A program made the position numbers and the translations under genes. DNA of 64,000 nucleotides from CAVVIH01 sp963748295 (lineage in GTDB: Bacteria > Acidobacteriota > Vicinamibacteria > Vicinamibacterales > 2-12-FULL-66-21). Every line of letters begins with the position of its first letter. Positions within the stretch are counted from its first letter, which is position 1. The notes beneath the pieces were generated by a model. That model saw nothing but the letters and a program-made list of their open reading frames with translations, was not told the origin of the DNA and ran no database searches. The stretch spans positions 124,001 to 188,000 of the forward strand of contig CAVVIH010000005.1 in NCBI GenBank assembly GCA_963748295.1, read 5' to 3'. Shown here in pieces: positions 63,244 through 64,000 of the stretch.

Positions 63244-63869
63244 GGAAGATGACGTGAAAGGTGCGGCAGCAGCGCACCGGCAAACGCGGTGAGTTCCCCG
63301 GTGGCGGCCGCGGGGGTCGTGACAACGGGCGAGATGATGCGGACGAGACCGCCGTTCGTCCGTCCCAGCCGCGCCGCGTCCGCCATCAGCCACAGCTTGT
63401 TCGCGTACTCGTTGGCGACGATGCGTCCGCGGCCCTGGTACCAGTAGAAGACCACCTGCGTGTTCAGTCCCTTGGAGATGACATAGCGGTTCACCTCCAC
63501 CGCGTTGTCGCCGGTCCCAAGCACTTGCCTGCCAGTTTCGACCGGCTGCCAGCCCGCGCCTGGGAGACAGTTCTGCGGCGAGTGAATCGTATCCCCCTGC
63601 CGCTGGCTGCCGTAGTAGCCGACATAGAGCGCCACGGGCGGGCCGTCGGGACGGGAGTAGTACCGGTTCAGATAGTCGTCGACGCCAAGCCTGGCGACGA
63701 CATCGTCACGGATGGGCTCGGTGTCCACGCCGTGCCACGCACCGAGTGCCGACGGCAGCTCGTTGAGGTCGGCGCGTTCCACCGCCGTCTCGGCGGAGCG
63801 GGCGCTCGCCGCGTAGGCGCCTGTGCCGAGGATCAGGAGCAGGACGATGCAGGCCCGCGCGAGCATCAT
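63240..63869 (-). CDS. EpsI-family exosortase-associated protein
   Basis: The 209-residue protein has a signal/anchor segment (about 5-22) and the EpsI/DUF3485 signature HSPQNCLPGAGW (96-107), with Cys101. ALYVGYYGSQRQGDTI stands before it and VEVNRYVISKG and VVFYWYQGRGRIVANEYANK after it. EpsI proteins are encoded directly downstream of, or fused to, exosortase and are associated with exopolysaccharide loci; their exact reaction is not known. The ATG overlaps the exosortase stop (ATGA), so the two are translated together. Confidence 0.93.
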   Translation of the reverse strand: MMLARACIVLLLILGTGAYAASARSAETAVERADLNELPSALGAWHGVDTEPIRDDVVARLGVDDYLNRYYSRPDGPPVALYVGYYGSQRQGDTIHSPQNCLPGAGWQPVETGRQVLGTGDNAVEVNRYVISKGLNTQVVFYWYQGRGRIVANEYANKLWLMADAARLGRTNGGLVRIISPVVTTPAAATGELTAFAGALLPHLSRHLP

Positions 63870-64000
63870 GCCTCCACTGAGGTGGCGTGGGGACGCCAGG
63901 CCGGCAACTGGATGCGCGCGAGCAGGCGCTGCACCATCACGAGTCCGATCAGCGCCACGACGAACATGATCCAGCCGGAGAACGTGTGGAAGAACCCTTC
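63866..64000 (-). CDS. Exosortase, C-terminal end (5' part outside window)
   Basis: The last 44 residues are in frame from the window edge: EGFFHTFSGWIMFVVALIGL and a basic tail ending ATSVEA. The EGxxHxxxGW motif with the following membrane span is the usual C-terminal end of exosortases, inner-membrane cysteine proteases/transpeptidases that process PEP-CTERM-tagged proteins. It overlaps EpsI by 4 bp. The catalytic Cys, Arg and His lie upstream, outside the window, so the subfamily cannot be named. Confidence 0.85.
   Translation of the reverse strand, partial: EGFFHTFSGWIMFVVALIGLVMVQRLLARIQLPAWRPHATSVEA

Noticed and set aside
61213..63252. 679-codon plus-strand frame over the TPR lipoprotein
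   Set aside because: It is antisense to well-formed TPR repeats and strongly Arg-rich.

Overview
The window is a 64 kb piece of a high-GC, Gram-negative bacterial chromosome that looks like ordinary housekeeping and accessory DNA; I see no phage, transposase, rRNA or tRNA gene. A complete Tol-Pal set, an LPS-export permease, secretin-based machinery and TonB-dependent outer-membrane proteins show a double membrane. The mix of an Oar-like TonB receptor with a carboxypeptidase-regulatory N-terminus, a CRTAC1 (FG-GAP/ASPIC) protein, a MoxR/DUF58/BatA cluster, an exosortase locus and a small microcompartment locus suggests Acidobacteriota, perhaps Vicinamibacteria. This placement is an inference from gene content only.

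Layout. 1-5.5 kb: the end of ssb, then (minus strand) tolQ-tolR-tolA/tonB-like-tolB-pal-cpoB from a good promoter at 5.5 kb. 5.5-14 kb: recN, miaB, a bifunctional-nuclease-family gene, parA-parB, a fused lptF-lptG permease, and a convergent GntR-family regulator. 14-25.5 kb (minus strand): moxR, DUF58, BatA/VWA, a DUF4175-like membrane protein, a large surface-type protein, xerD, DUF4342, metK behind a structured leader, and a PHP-type phosphoesterase. 25.6-41 kb: murQ, a GlcNAc-type kinase and nagB (both riddled with single-base indels), a TonB receptor, a TPR protein, a CRTAC1 protein, a GH10-like hydrolase, two sodium:solute symporters and an AmiE-like serine hydrolase. The sugar enzymes, transporters and serine hydrolase together look like a cell-wall (murein amino-sugar) salvage region. 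41-54 kb: a pseudopilin, a PKD lipoprotein, two GspG-like pseudopilins, a secretin with added TPR and cohesin-like parts, pilP-pilO-pilN-pilM, pilB, pilC and a lytic transglycosylase, which form a hybrid type IV pilus/type II secretion operon. 55-57 kb: a two-gene bacterial microcompartment locus (one BMC-H shell protein and an acylating aldehyde dehydrogenase with a long C-terminal tail). 57.5-64 kb: an MltD-like transglycosylase with LysM domains, a YifB/ComM ATPase, and the end of an exosortase locus (exosortase-EpsI-TPR lipoprotein).

The most unusual non-coding signal is that many intergenic gaps are filled with short imperfect 'word' repeats, with a different word in most gaps. Examples are TTGGGAGT runs with G-quadruplex potential, a CACGTGG array, an AAATCCGCGTTTCG array, AATCGCTAAT strings, CTAG octamers, TCCGCC palindromes and a TTCGACTCGC palindrome family. 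The last family also sits in frame inside two protein genes. Several arrays end directly on a start codon, and one contributes a perfect TATAAT. A tandem duplication of a convergent gene junction (43.1-43.95 kb) has left remnants of two neighbouring genes. Four further genes carry a single frameshift each, so some assembly error is likely.
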